A stretch of DNA of 64,000 bases from Shinella granuli (GCF_004341885.1 NZ_SLVX01000004.1:186001-250000), one strand, 5' to 3'. Numbered from the stretch's first letter, positions 1 to 10,832 are shown. Notes: a model not told the origin generated them from the letters alone. Made by a program: numbers and translations.

Positions 1-21
1 ACCCGCCTGAAGGATATCGCC

Positions 22-1089
22 ATGAGCGCATTCAAGCCCCTCGTCTTCTCCGGCGTGCAGCCGACCGGCAACCTCCATCTCGGCAACTATCTCGGCGCGA
101 TCCGCAAGTTCGTCGCCCTGCAGGCCGACAACGACTGCATCTATTGCGTCGTCGATCTGCACGCGATCACCGCGCAGCTCGTGCACGAGGACATGCGCGG
201 CCAGATCCGTTCGATCGCCGCGGCCTTCATCGCCGCCGGCATCGACCCGAAGAAGCACATCGTCTTCAACCAGTCGGCCGTGCCGCAGCATGCCGAGCTC
301 GCCTGGATCTTCAACTGCGTGGCGCGCATCGGCTGGATGGAGCGCATGACCCAGTTCAAGGACAAGACCGGCGGCAAGAATGCCGAGCAGGTCTCGCTGG
401 GGCTGCTCGCCTATCCGAGCCTGATGGCCGCCGACATCCTCGTCTACCGCGCCACCCATGTGCCGGTCGGCGACGACCAGAAGCAGCACCTGGAGCTGAC
501 CCGCGATATCGCGCAGAAGTTCAACATCGATTTCGGCAGCCACATCCGCAAGGCCGGCACCGGCGTCGACATCGTCGTCGGCGAGGAGCCGGTGCATGCC
601 TATTTCCCGATGGTCGAGCCGCTGATCGGCGGCCCGGCGCCGCGCGTCATGAGCCTGCGCGACGGCACCAAGAAGATGTCGAAGTCGGATGCCTCCGACC
701 TCTCGCGCATCAACCTCACCGACGATGCCGACACGATCTCCAAGAAGATCCGCAAGGCCAAGACCGATCCGGATGCCTTGCCGGGCGAAGTGGAGGGCCT
801 GAAGGGCCGTCCGGAGGCGGAGAACCTCGTCGGCATCTATGCCGCGCTCTCCGACAGGTCCAAGGCGGAGATCCTCGCCGAGTTCGGCGGCCAGCAGTTC
901 TCCGTCTTCAAGCCGGCGCTCGTCGACCTCGCCGTCAACGTCCTCTCGCCCATCACCGACGAGATGCGCCGCCTGATGGACGACACGACCCATATCGACG
1001 CCATCCTGCGCGATGGCGGCGAAAGGGCGCGGGCAAGGGCCGAAAAAACCATGAAGGAAGTTCGCGACATCATCGGTTTTGTGCAGTAA
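22..1089 (+). CDS. trpS: Tryptophanyl-tRNA synthetase
   Basis: Charges tRNA-Trp with tryptophan in the cytoplasm. The 355-residue product is a full-length class I synthetase: the HIGH-type motif reads HLGN at residues 19-22, and KMSKS lies at residues 218-222. The purine-rich AAGGATATCGCC just upstream serves as ribosome binding site, so the ATG is secure. It is the first gene of a long same-strand housekeeping run; whatever precedes it lies outside the window. Confidence 0.98.
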   Translation: MSAFKPLVFSGVQPTGNLHLGNYLGAIRKFVALQADNDCIYCVVDLHAITAQLVHEDMRGQIRSIAAAFIAAGIDPKKHIVFNQSAVPQHAELAWIFNCVARIGWMERMTQFKDKTGGKNAEQVSLGLLAYPSLMAADILVYRATHVPVGDDQKQHLELTRDIAQKFNIDFGSHIRKAGTGVDIVVGEEPVHAYFPMVEPLIGGPAPRVMSLRDGTKKMSKSDASDLSRINLTDDADTISKKIRKAKTDPDALPGEVEGLKGRPEAENLVGIYAALSDRSKAEILAEFGGQQFSVFKPALVDLAVNVLSPITDEMRRLMDDTTHIDAILRDGGERARARAEKTMKEVRDIIGFVQ

Positions 1090-1141
1090 GGTCGCCTCGA
1101 AACGTCCCGGAATTGCGCAGCACTTGAGGAAATGAGGCCGT

Positions 1142-1633
1142 ATGGTTTCTCGACGACTTTCCCGCCTTGAAGGCCACCGCCGGAAATTCCTGGCGGTCAT
1201 CGACGACACGCCGGAATGCCAGCGCGCCGTCCACTATGCGGGAATGCGGGCGAAGAATTCCAATGGCGGCGTCGTCCTGCTCTATGTGATCGCCAACGGC
1301 GATTTCCAGCAATGGCTGGGCGTCGAGGAGATCATGCGGGCCGAGGCGCGCGAGGAAGCGGAAGCCGTGCTGGCCAAGGCGGCGCAGGCCTTGCGCGAAT
1401 CGGTCGGCATCGAGCCGGAAACGGTGATCCGCGAAGGCGTCGCCAGCGAAGAGATCAACGGGCTGATCGAGGAGGACCGGGACGTCGCGATCCTCGTGCT
1501 CGCCGCCGGCTCCGCCAAGGAGGGGCCGGGGCCGCTCGTCTCCTCGCTCGCCAGCCGGGCCCAGGCCTTCCCGATCCCGGTGACGGTCATTCCGGATTCG
1601 CTGTCCGACGAGGAGCTGGACGCGCTGAGCTGA
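1142..1633 (+). CDS. Universal stress protein, UspA family
   Basis: A 163-residue cytoplasmic protein with one Usp domain. The first beta strand (FLAVIDDTPECQRAV) starts near residue 19, and the C-terminal part has a glycine-rich stretch (GSAKEGPGPLVSSLA) where ATP-binding members carry the nucleotide loop. The exact G-x2-G-x9-G pattern is not clean, so ATP binding is uncertain. The start ATG follows GAGG at a usable distance. It sits 52 bases after trpS and about 100 bases before the NifU gene. The physiological role cannot be read from sequence. Confidence 0.9.
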   Translation: MVSRRLSRLEGHRRKFLAVIDDTPECQRAVHYAGMRAKNSNGGVVLLYVIANGDFQQWLGVEEIMRAEAREEAEAVLAKAAQALRESVGIEPETVIREGVASEEINGLIEEDRDVAILVLAAGSAKEGPGPLVSSLASRAQAFPIPVTVIPDSLSDEELDALS

Positions 1634-1672
1634 TCTCCAGTCTTGAAGAGCGGCGCGGAAACGCCTATCTTC

Positions 1673-1689
1673 TTTTGAATTATTCTAAA
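1673..1689 (+). promoter_or_regulatory. Irr-type iron control element (ICE) upstream of the NifU gene
   Basis: The 17 bases TTTTGAATTATTCTAAA form a near-perfect dyad. They differ at one position from the ICE/Irr consensus TTTAGAA-N3-TTCTAAA described for alphaproteobacterial iron regulation. The site ends 43 bases before the start of an Fe-S scaffold gene, a sensible Irr target. Assignment to Irr is inference from the motif; no irr gene is visible in the window. Confidence 0.6.
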
Positions 1690-1732
1690 TATTCTGGCCG
1701 ATCGGCGAACGCCCGGCCGCACGGAGAGAAAG

Positions 1733-2302
1733 ATGTTCATCCAGACCGAAGCGACGCCGAATCCGGCGACCTTGAAATTCCTGCCGGGCAAGGTGGTGCT
1801 GGAAACGGGCACCGCCGAATTCCGTGACGAGACGGAAGCGCGTGCGGCTTCGCCGCTGGCGGCTCGCCTGTTCGCCGTCCCCGGCGTCACGGGCGTGTTC
1901 CTCGGCTATGATTTCATCACCGTCACTAAGGACGACGCCGACTGGCAGCACATGAAGCCGGCGATCCTCGGCAACATCATGGAACACTTCATGTCCGGCC
2001 AGCCGGTCATGGCGAGCGGCGCGCTCGGCGGCAACGAGACCGACGAGGGCGAATTCTTCGACGAGGGCGACGAGACGATCGTCGCCACCATCAAGGAATT
2101 GCTCGACAGCCGCGTGCGCCCGGCCGTGGCGCAGGACGGCGGCGACATCACCTTCAAGGGTTTTCGCGACGGCGTCGTCTATCTCAACATGAAGGGCGCC
2201 TGCTCGGGGTGCCCGTCCTCGACGGCGACGCTGAAGCACGGCGTGCAGAACCTTCTTCGCCATTTCGTACCGGAAGTGCAGGAAGTTGAAGCCGTCATGT
2301 AA
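1733..2302 (+). CDS. NifU family Fe-S cluster scaffold/carrier protein (Nfu type)
   Basis: A 189-residue Nfu-type protein predicted to carry Fe-S clusters to apoproteins. It has an N-terminal Nfu_N domain (from MFIQTEATPNPATLKF to about residue 88) and a C-terminal NifU domain whose cluster-binding CxxC is CSGC at residues 157-160. It follows GGAGAG. Neighbouring miaB encodes a two-cluster enzyme, but functional pairing is only suggestive. The Irr-like box upstream suggests iron-dependent control. Confidence 0.95.
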   Translation: MFIQTEATPNPATLKFLPGKVVLETGTAEFRDETEARAASPLAARLFAVPGVTGVFLGYDFITVTKDDADWQHMKPAILGNIMEHFMSGQPVMASGALGGNETDEGEFFDEGDETIVATIKELLDSRVRPAVAQDGGDITFKGFRDGVVYLNMKGACSGCPSSTATLKHGVQNLLRHFVPEVQEVEAVM

Positions 2303-2332
2303 GGCCTGCCCCGCAATGCCCCGGTGCCCGCG

Positions 2333-2980
2333 ATGATCGTGCTTGCGATCGATACGGCGGGCACGGGTTGCCATGCGGCGCTCTATGACCCCGATGAGGA
2401 CAGGATCCTCGGCGCCGCCGGCGCCGATATCGGCCGCGGCCATGCCGAGCGGCTGATGGAATTCGTCGACGCGGCGTTCGATGCCGCCGGCCTCACCCTC
2501 AAGGACATCGGCCGGATCGCCGTCACCATCGGCCCCGGCTCCTTCACCGGCATCCGTGTCGGCGTGGCGGCGGCGCGCGGCCTCGCGCTGGCGCTCGGCG
2601 TTCCCGCCGTCGGCGTCTCCACCCTGTCGGCGCTTGCCGCCGATCGTCGGGCCGGCCTGCCGTTGCTGGTCGCGATGGATGCCAGGCGGGACGAGGTCTA
2701 CTGGCAGCGCTTCGCCGCCGATGGCAGCGCACTGTCGTCGCCCGCGATCGCCTCCCTGGAGGCCGCGCAAGCGCTCGCGGCCGGCCATGACGGCGCGATC
2801 GCCGGTTCGGCGGCAGCGCTCCTGCGCGACGGCGCGCCGCAGGGCAGCGACAGCGTTTCCATCGCCACCGTCGCGCGCCTCGGTGCGCGCCTCGATCCGG
2901 CGGACCATCCGCCGAAGCCGCTCTATCTGCGCGGTCCCGATGCCAAGCCGCAGGCGGGTTTCGCGATCAAGAGAGCGTGA
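2333..2980 (+). CDS. tsaB: tRNA threonylcarbamoyladenosine biosynthesis protein TsaB
   Basis: Non-catalytic partner of TsaD in making the universal t6A37 modification of ANN-decoding tRNAs. The 215-residue protein opens with the ASKHA fold signature MIVLAIDTAG and contains the family sequence GPGSFTGIRVGVAAARGLA. An in-frame GTG nine bases upstream (2324) is possible, but TsaB proteins normally begin right at this strand, so ATG 2333 is preferred. It runs directly into rimI, an arrangement common in bacteria. Confidence 0.95.
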   Translation: MIVLAIDTAGTGCHAALYDPDEDRILGAAGADIGRGHAERLMEFVDAAFDAAGLTLKDIGRIAVTIGPGSFTGIRVGVAAARGLALALGVPAVGVSTLSALAADRRAGLPLLVAMDARRDEVYWQRFAADGSALSSPAIASLEAAQALAAGHDGAIAGSAAALLRDGAPQGSDSVSIATVARLGARLDPADHPPKPLYLRGPDAKPQAGFAIKRA

Positions 2981-2985
2981 ACCGC

Positions 2986-3480
2986 ATGTCCCTGTCCGAT
3001 TATTTCACCCGCAAGCCGAGCTTCGACATCTTTCCGCTGGAAACCGCCGATGCCGGCATTGCCGCGGCCCTGCACCGCGCGCGCTTTCCCCAGCCGTGGA
3101 ACGACGGCGAGTTCCATTCGCTGCTGCTGCAGGAGCCGGTCTTCGGTTTCCTGGCGCTGAAGGAAGGCGCGCTCGGCCGCACGGCCGGCGGCTTCGTTCT
3201 CGCCCGCGCCACGGCCGGCGAGGCGGAGATCCTGACGATCGGCGTTGACGAGCGGTTTTCCCGCGCGGGCCTCGGCTGGCGGCTGATGCAGGCGGCGCTG
3301 CGCGAGGCGAAGATGCGCGGCGCCGAAGACATTTTCCTGGAGGTCGACGAGGGCAATGTCGCGGCCCGCGGGCTCTATGCCAAGCTCGGCTTTGTGAAGG
3401 TCGGCGAGCGCAAGGCCTATTATGTCGCCGCCGACGGCCACCGGTCCACGGCGCTTGTCTTGCGGCGCGATCTTCGCTAG
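2986..3480 (+). CDS. rimI: Ribosomal protein S18-alanine N-acetyltransferase (GNAT family)
   Basis: GNAT acetyltransferase expected to acetylate the N-terminal alanine of ribosomal protein S18. The 164-residue product has the acetyl-CoA binding motif A region (IGVDERFSRAGLGWRLMQ) and the C-terminal YAKLGFVKVGERKAYY typical of RimI. A GTG at 2977 overlaps the tsaB stop, but ATG 2986 has better spacing from AAGAGAG and is preferred. Substrate assignment rests on adjacency to tsaB and family similarity. Confidence 0.9.
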   Translation: MSLSDYFTRKPSFDIFPLETADAGIAAALHRARFPQPWNDGEFHSLLLQEPVFGFLALKEGALGRTAGGFVLARATAGEAEILTIGVDERFSRAGLGWRLMQAALREAKMRGAEDIFLEVDEGNVAARGLYAKLGFVKVGERKAYYVAADGHRSTALVLRRDLR

Positions 3481-3519
3481 TCCCCTATCGGGGGGCCGAA
3501 CGAAAGAGGGCTGGATCGC

Positions 3520-3945
3520 ATGACGGATGTCGAGAAATCGCTGGAAGAGCTTTGTGTCGAGCGCGGCATGCGCATGACCGAGCAGCGCCGCGTGATCGCG
3601 CGCGTGCTGGAAGCCTCGGACGACCATCCGGACGTGGAAGAGCTCTACCGCCGCTCGTCGGCCGTCGATTCGCGCATTTCCATCTCCACCGTCTACCGCA
3701 CGGTCAAGCTCTTCGAGGATGCCGGCATCATCGAGCGGCACGATTTCCGCGACGGCCGTTCGCGCTACGAGACGGTGCCGGACGAGCACCACGACCACCT
3801 GATCGACCTGAAGAGCGGCGAGGTCATCGAGTTCCATTCGCCGGAGATCGAGGCGCTGCAGGAGCGCATCGCGCGCGAGCACGGTTTCAAGCTCGTCGAT
3901 CACCGCCTCGAACTCTACGGCATTCCGCTCAAGGAGGGCGAGTGA
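3520..3945 (+). CDS. fur: Fur/Mur family metal-responsive transcriptional regulator
   Basis: A 141-residue Fur-family repressor. The winged helix covers the first 80 or so residues with recognition segment STVYRTVKLFEDAGII, followed by the histidine-rich metal site EHHDHLIDL and the dimerization domain. The C-terminal CxxC pairs that hold structural zinc in E. coli Fur are absent; the only cysteine is near residue 12. This is as in rhizobial Fur proteins, which act as manganese regulators (Mur). The gene could equally be named mur. The HxH heme motif of Irr is missing, so it is not Irr. Confidence 0.93.
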   Translation: MTDVEKSLEELCVERGMRMTEQRRVIARVLEASDDHPDVEELYRRSSAVDSRISISTVYRTVKLFEDAGIIERHDFRDGRSRYETVPDEHHDHLIDLKSGEVIEFHSPEIEALQERIAREHGFKLVDHRLELYGIPLKEGE

Positions 3946-3984
3946 GGCGGATCCCGTTTCCCCTGACCGCCTGCCGGTGATCCC

Positions 3985-4773
3985 TTGATCGTCTGGCTGC
4001 GCCTTGCCGTCGCTTTCCTCGTCCTTGCCGCGGTGACGCTCGTCCTGCTGCCCGTCCAGCTCGTCGGCCTGCGCTTCAACCTGAAAATCCGCCGCCGCGT
4101 GCCGCGGCTCTGGCACCGTGCCGCCTGCTGGGTGCTCGGCCTCAGGGTGCGGGTGCATGGCACGCTGGAGGCGAAACGGCCGTTGCTGCTTGCCTCCAAC
4201 CATGTCTCCTGGAAGGACATCCTGGTGCTCGGCTCGGTGGCCGATGTCGTCTATATCGCGAAATCCGAGGTGCGCGGCTGGCCGGTCTTCGGCATTCTCG
4301 CCCGTCTGCAGGCGACGATCTTCGTCGAGCGCGAGCAGCGCCGGAAGACCGGCGACCAGGTGGACGAGATCGCGCGGCGCATGACGGACGGCGAGATCGT
4401 CGTCCTGTTCCCGGAGGGCACGACCTCGGACGGCAACCGCCTGCTGGAGATCAAGACCTCGCTCTTCGGCGCCGCCGCGTCCGCGGTGCCGCACGCGCCC
4501 GGCGGCGTCGTGTTCATCCAGCCGGTCTCGATCGCCTATACCGGCGTGCACGGCATGGCCATGGGCCGTTTCCACCGGCCGCTCGCCGCCTGGCCGGGCG
4601 ATATCGAACTCCTGCCGCATCTCCTCGGCGTCGCGCGCGAGGGGGCGGTGGACGTGGATGTCGATTTCGGCGAGCGGGTGGACTATTCCCGCAGCAACAA
4701 CCGCAAGGAGGTGAGCCGCACGATCGAGGAGCGTATTCGCGCCATGCTGGGCGCGCGCCTTCGCGGCCGATAG
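3985..4773 (+). CDS. plsC: 1-acyl-sn-glycerol-3-phosphate acyltransferase
   Basis: Inner-membrane enzyme that acylates lysophosphatidic acid to phosphatidic acid. The 262-residue protein begins with a hydrophobic membrane segment (residues 3-28). It carries the HX4D catalytic motif in NHVSWKD and the substrate motif FPEGTTSDG. Translation appears to start at TTG 3985; no in-frame ATG lies before the membrane segment. Rhizobia often have several PlsC paralogues (including OlsA-like), so the exact acyl acceptor is not proven. Confidence 0.92.
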   Translation: MIVWLRLAVAFLVLAAVTLVLLPVQLVGLRFNLKIRRRVPRLWHRAACWVLGLRVRVHGTLEAKRPLLLASNHVSWKDILVLGSVADVVYIAKSEVRGWPVFGILARLQATIFVEREQRRKTGDQVDEIARRMTDGEIVVLFPEGTTSDGNRLLEIKTSLFGAAASAVPHAPGGVVFIQPVSIAYTGVHGMAMGRFHRPLAAWPGDIELLPHLLGVAREGAVDVDVDFGERVDYSRSNNRKEVSRTIEERIRAMLGARLRGR

Positions 4774-4829
4774 GCCGGGGACCGCGACAGGGCTTCATTT
4801 TCCGGGGCTTTTCCACTATGGAAGCGGCC

Positions 4830-6218
<1,389 letters not shown>

Positions 6219-6245
6219 CGGGCGGACCGCAAGGAGCCTGACCGC

Positions 6246-7298
6246 TTGAACGGACACGAATTGACGACGTCATCGCCGCGCCAGTCGAAAAAAGAGACCG
6301 ACGCCAATCATTTCGTGCTGACCTTCGAGAACAATCGATACGCAAGCGAGCTGTTCGGCCAGTTCGACCAGAACCTGAAGCTGCTGGAGCAGCGCCTCGG
6401 CATCGATGCGCGTGCCCGCGGCAATTCTGTCTCCATCTCCGGCGACGTGGTGGCGACCAACCAGGCGCGCCGGGCGCTGGATTATCTCTATGATCGTCTC
6501 CAGAAGGGCGGTTCGATCGAGCTTTCCGACGTGGAAGGCGCGATCCGCATGGCGATCGCCGCGGACGACCAGCTTTCCCTGCCGACGATGGAGCGCAAGG
6601 CCAAGCTCACCATGTCGCAGATTTCCACCCGCAAGAAGACCATCGCCGCCCGCACGCCGACGCAGGATACCTATATCCGCGCGCTGGAGCGGTCCGAGCT
6701 CGTCTTCGGCGTGGGACCTGCCGGCACGGGCAAGACCTATCTCGCCGTCGCCTATGCCGCCCAGCTCCTGGAGCGCGGCGCGGTCGACCGCATCATCCTG
6801 TCGCGTCCGGCCGTCGAGGCCGGCGAGCGCCTCGGCTTCCTGCCTGGCGACATGAAGGAGAAGGTCGATCCCTATCTCCGCCCGCTCTATGACGCGCTCT
6901 ACGACATGATGCCGGGCGACAAGGTCGAGCGCGCCATCACGGCCGGCGTCATCGAGATCGCGCCGCTCGCCTTCATGCGCGGCCGCACGCTCGCCAATGC
7001 CGCGGTCATCCTTGACGAGGCGCAGAACACCACCTCGATGCAGATGAAGATGTTCCTGACGCGTCTCGGCGAGAACGGCCGCATGATCGTCACGGGCGAT
7101 CCGAGCCAGGTCGACCTGCCGCGCGGCGTCAAGTCCGGCCTCGTCGAAGCCCTGCAGATCCTCAGGGGCGTCGAGGGCGTTTCGGTCGTCCGCTTCAAGG
7201 ATGCCGATGTCGTGCGCCACCCGATGGTCGCCCGCATCGTCCGGGCCTATGAAGCCCAGACCGCGGTGCAGGACGAAAGCGAGCAACTGGACCGCTGA
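6246..7298 (+). CDS. phoH: PhoH-like ATPase
   Basis: A 350-residue P-loop ATPase of the PhoH/YbeZ family. Walker A is GPAGTGKT at residues 157-164 and Walker B reads ILDEAQN. It starts at TTG 6246 with GGAG nine bases upstream. PhoH/YbeZ proteins are linked with YbeY in ribosomal RNA processing, and ybeY follows after 17 bases, supporting a shared role. The N-terminal 120 residues resemble the KH-like region of YbeZ. Confidence 0.95.
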   Translation: MNGHELTTSSPRQSKKETDANHFVLTFENNRYASELFGQFDQNLKLLEQRLGIDARARGNSVSISGDVVATNQARRALDYLYDRLQKGGSIELSDVEGAIRMAIAADDQLSLPTMERKAKLTMSQISTRKKTIAARTPTQDTYIRALERSELVFGVGPAGTGKTYLAVAYAAQLLERGAVDRIILSRPAVEAGERLGFLPGDMKEKVDPYLRPLYDALYDMMPGDKVERAITAGVIEIAPLAFMRGRTLANAAVILDEAQNTTSMQMKMFLTRLGENGRMIVTGDPSQVDLPRGVKSGLVEALQILRGVEGVSVVRFKDADVVRHPMVARIVRAYEAQTAVQDESEQLDR

Positions 7299-7315
7299 GG
7301 CGGCCCCGCGATCTC

Positions 7316-7825
7316 ATGAGCGAACTCGACATCCAGATTTCCGTCGAAGAGGGCGCCTGGCCCTCCGAAGAGCGCTTGCTCGAGGTGAGCGGACGCGTGC
7401 TCGGCGCGGCGGCGGATTTCCTCAAACGTGAGGAAAGGCAGCCGTTCCCGAAGACCGGCGCGCCGGAGGTCTCCCTCGTCTTCACCAATGACGAGGCGAT
7501 CCGCGGCATCAATGCGGAATGGCGCAGCCAGGACAAGCCGACCAATGTCCTGTCCTTCCCGTCCTTCCCGCTGACACCCGGAAAGATGCCGGGTCCGATG
7601 CTCGGCGACATCATTTTTGCCGAGGAAACGCTGACCCGCGAGGCGGCGGATCTCGGCAAGTCCTTCGACGATCATCTCACGCATCTGATGGTACATGGAT
7701 TTCTGCATCTCTTCGGCTATGATCACATGGACGACGAGGAAGCGGAAAAAATGGAGGGGCTGGAGACTCGCATTCTTGCCGAGCTTGGCCTATCTGACCC
7801 CTACGGGGATGTCCCCGATGAATAG
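7316..7825 (+). CDS. ybeY: Endoribonuclease YbeY (rRNA maturation factor)
   Basis: Zinc-dependent RNase involved in 16S rRNA 3' maturation and ribosome quality control. The 169-residue protein has the defining metal motif H127-x3-H131-x5-H137 within HGFLHLFGYDH. It lies between phoH and corC with short spacings, the classical YbeZ-YbeY-CorC arrangement. Confidence 0.97.
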   Translation: MSELDIQISVEEGAWPSEERLLEVSGRVLGAAADFLKREERQPFPKTGAPEVSLVFTNDEAIRGINAEWRSQDKPTNVLSFPSFPLTPGKMPGPMLGDIIFAEETLTREAADLGKSFDDHLTHLMVHGFLHLFGYDHMDDEEAEKMEGLETRILAELGLSDPYGDVPDE

Positions 7826-7834
7826 TTTGGACCA

Positions 7835-8986
7835 ATGAGCGACTTTAGAAACCAGTCCGTAGAAACGGAAAAGAGCGAGGCGGACGCCTCAAGTCAGGAC
7901 GAGGCGGGCAGTAGTAGCAGCGCGCCGAAGCAGGAAAGCGGGGGCCGGACATCCTTCTGGTCCCGTGCGACACGGCTTTGGCGCATGACGGGTGCTTCCA
8001 GCCTGCGCAGGGACCTCGCCGAGGCCCTGATGACGGAAGAGAGCGGCGGCGAGCCGACCTTTTCGCCCGAGGAACGGGCGATGCTGCACAACATTCTTCG
8101 TTTCCGCGAGGTGCGGGTGGAGGACGTCATGGTGCCGCGTGCCGATATCGAGGCCGTGGACCAGGACATCACGATCGCCGAGCTGATGGTGATCTTCGAG
8201 GATTCCGGCCGCTCGCGCATGCCGGTCTATAACGAGAGCCTCGACGACCCGCGCGGCATGGTCCATATCCGCGACCTCCTCGCCTATGTCACCAAGCAGG
8301 CCCGCAACAAGCGCCGCAACGGCGTGAAACCGGCGGCCGCTACCGGCGAAAAACCGACCCGCACGCCAAAGGCGGAATTCGATCTCGGCCGCGTCGATCT
8401 TTCCAAGACGGTGGCCGAAGCCGGCATCATCCGCCAGGTCCTCTTCGTGCCGCCCTCCATGCTTGCCGCCGACCTGATGGCGCGCATGCAGGCCGACCGC
8501 ACGCAGATGGCCCTCGTCATCGACGAATATGGCGGCACGGACGGCCTCGCCTCGCTGGAGGATATCGTCGAGATGGTCGTCGGCGACATCGAGGACGAGC
8601 ACGACGACGACGAGGTGATGATCCAGCGCGTCAGCGACGATGTCTTCATCGCCGATGCCCGCGTGGAGCTGGAGGAGCTGGCGGAAGCCATCGGCCCGGA
8701 TTTCGACATCCGCGAACAGCTCGAAGACGCCGATACGCTCGGCGGCCTGATCTTCGCCTCGCTCGGCCGCATTCCCGTGCGCGGCGAGGTGGTGCAGGCA
8801 GTGCCGGGCTTCGAGTTCCACGTCCTCGACGCCGATCCGCGCCGTGTCAAGCGGGTGCGCGTCACCCGCAAGCGCGCCGGCTCCGTCCGTCGCCGCGAGC
8901 GCAAGCCGGAAGGCGAGGGCCTCGCCCTTGCCGGCGACCGGCCGAAACTGCCGGAACAGCAGAACGACGGGGCGAACGCCGAATAG
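7835..8986 (+). CDS. corC: CBS-domain transporter-associated protein (CorC/TlyC family)
   Basis: A 383-residue protein of the hemolysin C/CorC type with no membrane segment. It has a low-complexity acidic and serine-rich start (residues 1-30), two CBS domains (about 85-140 and 190-250, with VPRADIEAV and VIDEYGGTDGL) and the CorC_HlyC C-terminal domain (about 260-340). The tail after 345 is basic. CorC proteins are linked to magnesium efflux in enterobacteria; the older name tlyC reflects hemolysin similarity. Position between ybeY and lnt is conserved. Confidence 0.93.
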   Translation: MSDFRNQSVETEKSEADASSQDEAGSSSSAPKQESGGRTSFWSRATRLWRMTGASSLRRDLAEALMTEESGGEPTFSPEERAMLHNILRFREVRVEDVMVPRADIEAVDQDITIAELMVIFEDSGRSRMPVYNESLDDPRGMVHIRDLLAYVTKQARNKRRNGVKPAAATGEKPTRTPKAEFDLGRVDLSKTVAEAGIIRQVLFVPPSMLAADLMARMQADRTQMALVIDEYGGTDGLASLEDIVEMVVGDIEDEHDDDEVMIQRVSDDVFIADARVELEELAEAIGPDFDIREQLEDADTLGGLIFASLGRIPVRGEVVQAVPGFEFHVLDADPRRVKRVRVTRKRAGSVRRRERKPEGEGLALAGDRPKLPEQQNDGANAE

Positions 8987-9100
8987 GCGGACAGGCCCCT
9001 TGAAAAATGATCTGCGCCTTGTGCCGCCGTGACGCGGGACAAGGCGCTGGTTTTTTGGAAGACTGGCGCGGCTGATTCGGGGACGCAAAAAGGGGACGGC

Positions 9101-10684
9101 ATGGAGGGGCTTGCGGGCAGGGTCATGCTCCTGTCTGGGACAAGACGGGCGCTCTTGGCATTTCTTGCAGGCCTGGTCGGGGTGCTGGCGCTGCCGCCCT
9201 TCGGCTTCTTCGCGGCGCTGTTCGTCTCCTTCACCCTGCTCGTCTGGCTCATCGACGGGGCCAGCGCCGCGCCGGAGGCCGGTTTCCTGCGGCGTCTCGC
9301 ACCCGCCTTCCGCATCGGCTGGTTCTTCGGCTTCGGCTATTTCGTCGGCGGGCTCTGGTGGCTCGGCAATGCGCTGCTCGTCGAGGCGGATGCCTTTGCC
9401 TGGGCGCTGCCGCTCGCCGTCTTCGGCCTGCCCGCCTTCCTCGCCTTCTACTACGGCATTGCGGCCGCGCTCGCCCGCCTGCTCTGGTCGGACGGCATGG
9501 GTCGCATCGCGGCGCTCGCCTTCGCCTTCGGCATCGGGGAGTGGCTGCGCGGCACGCTCTTCACCGGTTTTCCCTGGAATGCCGTGGGGTACGGCGCCAT
9601 GCCCGTGCCGCTGCTCATGCAGTCGGCCGGCGTCGTCGGCATAGCCGGCATGAATGCGCTCGCCGTCTTCGTCTTCGCCGCGCCGGCGCTGATCGGCACG
9701 CGGCGCGGCCGGGGTCTCGGCCTTTCGCTCGCCGCCCTGCTCTTCGCCGCCCAGCTCGGCTACGGCTATCATGCCCTGAACGTGGTGCCGGCGCCGGAGA
9801 ACGAAACGACCGTCATCCGGCTCGTCCAGCCGGTCATCGACCAGGCGATGAAGCTCGACGACAGCGCCCGCGCGGAAATCTTCGAGCGGCACCTGGCATT
9901 CAGCGCCGCCAGGCCGGCAGAGGACGGCAGGCGGCCCGATATCGTCGTCTGGCCGGAGACCTCCATTCCCTTCATCCTCACCGACAATCCGGATGCACTG
10001 GTGCGCATCGCCGCCGTGCTGGAGGACGACCAGGTGCTGATCGCCGGCGCCGTGCGCACGGAAGGCGCCGGTTCCGGCAAGGCGCCGCGCTACTACAATT
10101 CCATCTATGCCGTCGACGGCCGGGGGCAGATCATCGGCGCGGCCGACAAGGTGCATCTCGTACCCTTCGGCGAATACATGCCCTTTGCCGAGGTCTTCGA
10201 GGGCCTCGGCGTCGATGCCGTCGCCATGCCGGGCGGCTTTTCCGCCGCCCGCGAGCCCCAATTGCTGAACGCGCTCGGCAAGGGGCTTTATCCGCTGATC
10301 TGCTACGAGGCGATCTTCCCTTCTGAAATCACCGGAGCGGCCGATGCGGCCGCCGCCCTGCTGAACGTCACCAACGATGCCTGGTTCGGCAGGACACCCG
10401 GTCCCTACCAGCATTTCCACCAGGCGCGGCTGCGCGCGGTCGAGCGCGGCCTGCCACTGATTCGCGCCGCCAACAACGGCATTTCCGCCGTGGTCGATGC
10501 CAAGGGAAGGGTGGTCGCGGGCCTCGCCCACGATGTTCCGGGCTTTGTCGATGCAACTCTCCCGGGAAGATATGCCGCTGCAGGCCGGGCAAAGCAGCAG
10601 AATTGGTCGTTTCTGATTGTTCTTGGCGTTCTCTTCGCAACAGCGGGCATTTCTCGCATTGGTTTTAGAAACAGGACGAATTGA
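9101..10684 (+). CDS. lnt: Apolipoprotein N-acyltransferase
   Basis: Inner-membrane enzyme that adds the third acyl chain to lipoproteins. The 527-residue protein has a hydrophobic N-terminal half with about six membrane segments, then a nitrilase-like domain with the catalytic triad Glu286 (in VVWPETS), Lys350 (in ADKVHLVPFGEYMP) and Cys401 (in LICYEAIF). Another membrane segment lies at the C-terminus. ATG 9101 follows an AGGGGA site; a GTG at 9029 would add 24 residues with no obvious signal and is less likely. Confidence 0.96.
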   Translation: MEGLAGRVMLLSGTRRALLAFLAGLVGVLALPPFGFFAALFVSFTLLVWLIDGASAAPEAGFLRRLAPAFRIGWFFGFGYFVGGLWWLGNALLVEADAFAWALPLAVFGLPAFLAFYYGIAAALARLLWSDGMGRIAALAFAFGIGEWLRGTLFTGFPWNAVGYGAMPVPLLMQSAGVVGIAGMNALAVFVFAAPALIGTRRGRGLGLSLAALLFAAQLGYGYHALNVVPAPENETTVIRLVQPVIDQAMKLDDSARAEIFERHLAFSAARPAEDGRRPDIVVWPETSIPFILTDNPDALVRIAAVLEDDQVLIAGAVRTEGAGSGKAPRYYNSIYAVDGRGQIIGAADKVHLVPFGEYMPFAEVFEGLGVDAVAMPGGFSAAREPQLLNALGKGLYPLICYEAIFPSEITGAADAAAALLNVTNDAWFGRTPGPYQHFHQARLRAVERGLPLIRAANNGISAVVDAKGRVVAGLAHDVPGFVDATLPGRYAAAGRAKQQNWSFLIVLGVLFATAGISRIGFRNRTN

Positions 10685-10832
10685 CCGAAAACCCCTAAAA
10701 TAGCATAGTGCACGCCGCCGGTGGTTCTCTTGTATTGTGGAGCCCTTCAGGGTTTGCGCATACAACGTGGCGTTAAGTCTTCGTTAAGGCTGCCGGCAGG
10801 GTGGGGCCATTTCCGCGCGTTAGGACACATTG

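Noticed and set aside
7889-10765. A 958-codon open frame on the minus strand across corC and lnt
   Set aside because: It is antisense to two clear genes; its product is repetitive in Arg, Gly and Asp, as expected from the shadow of a GC-rich codon pattern, and has no domain.
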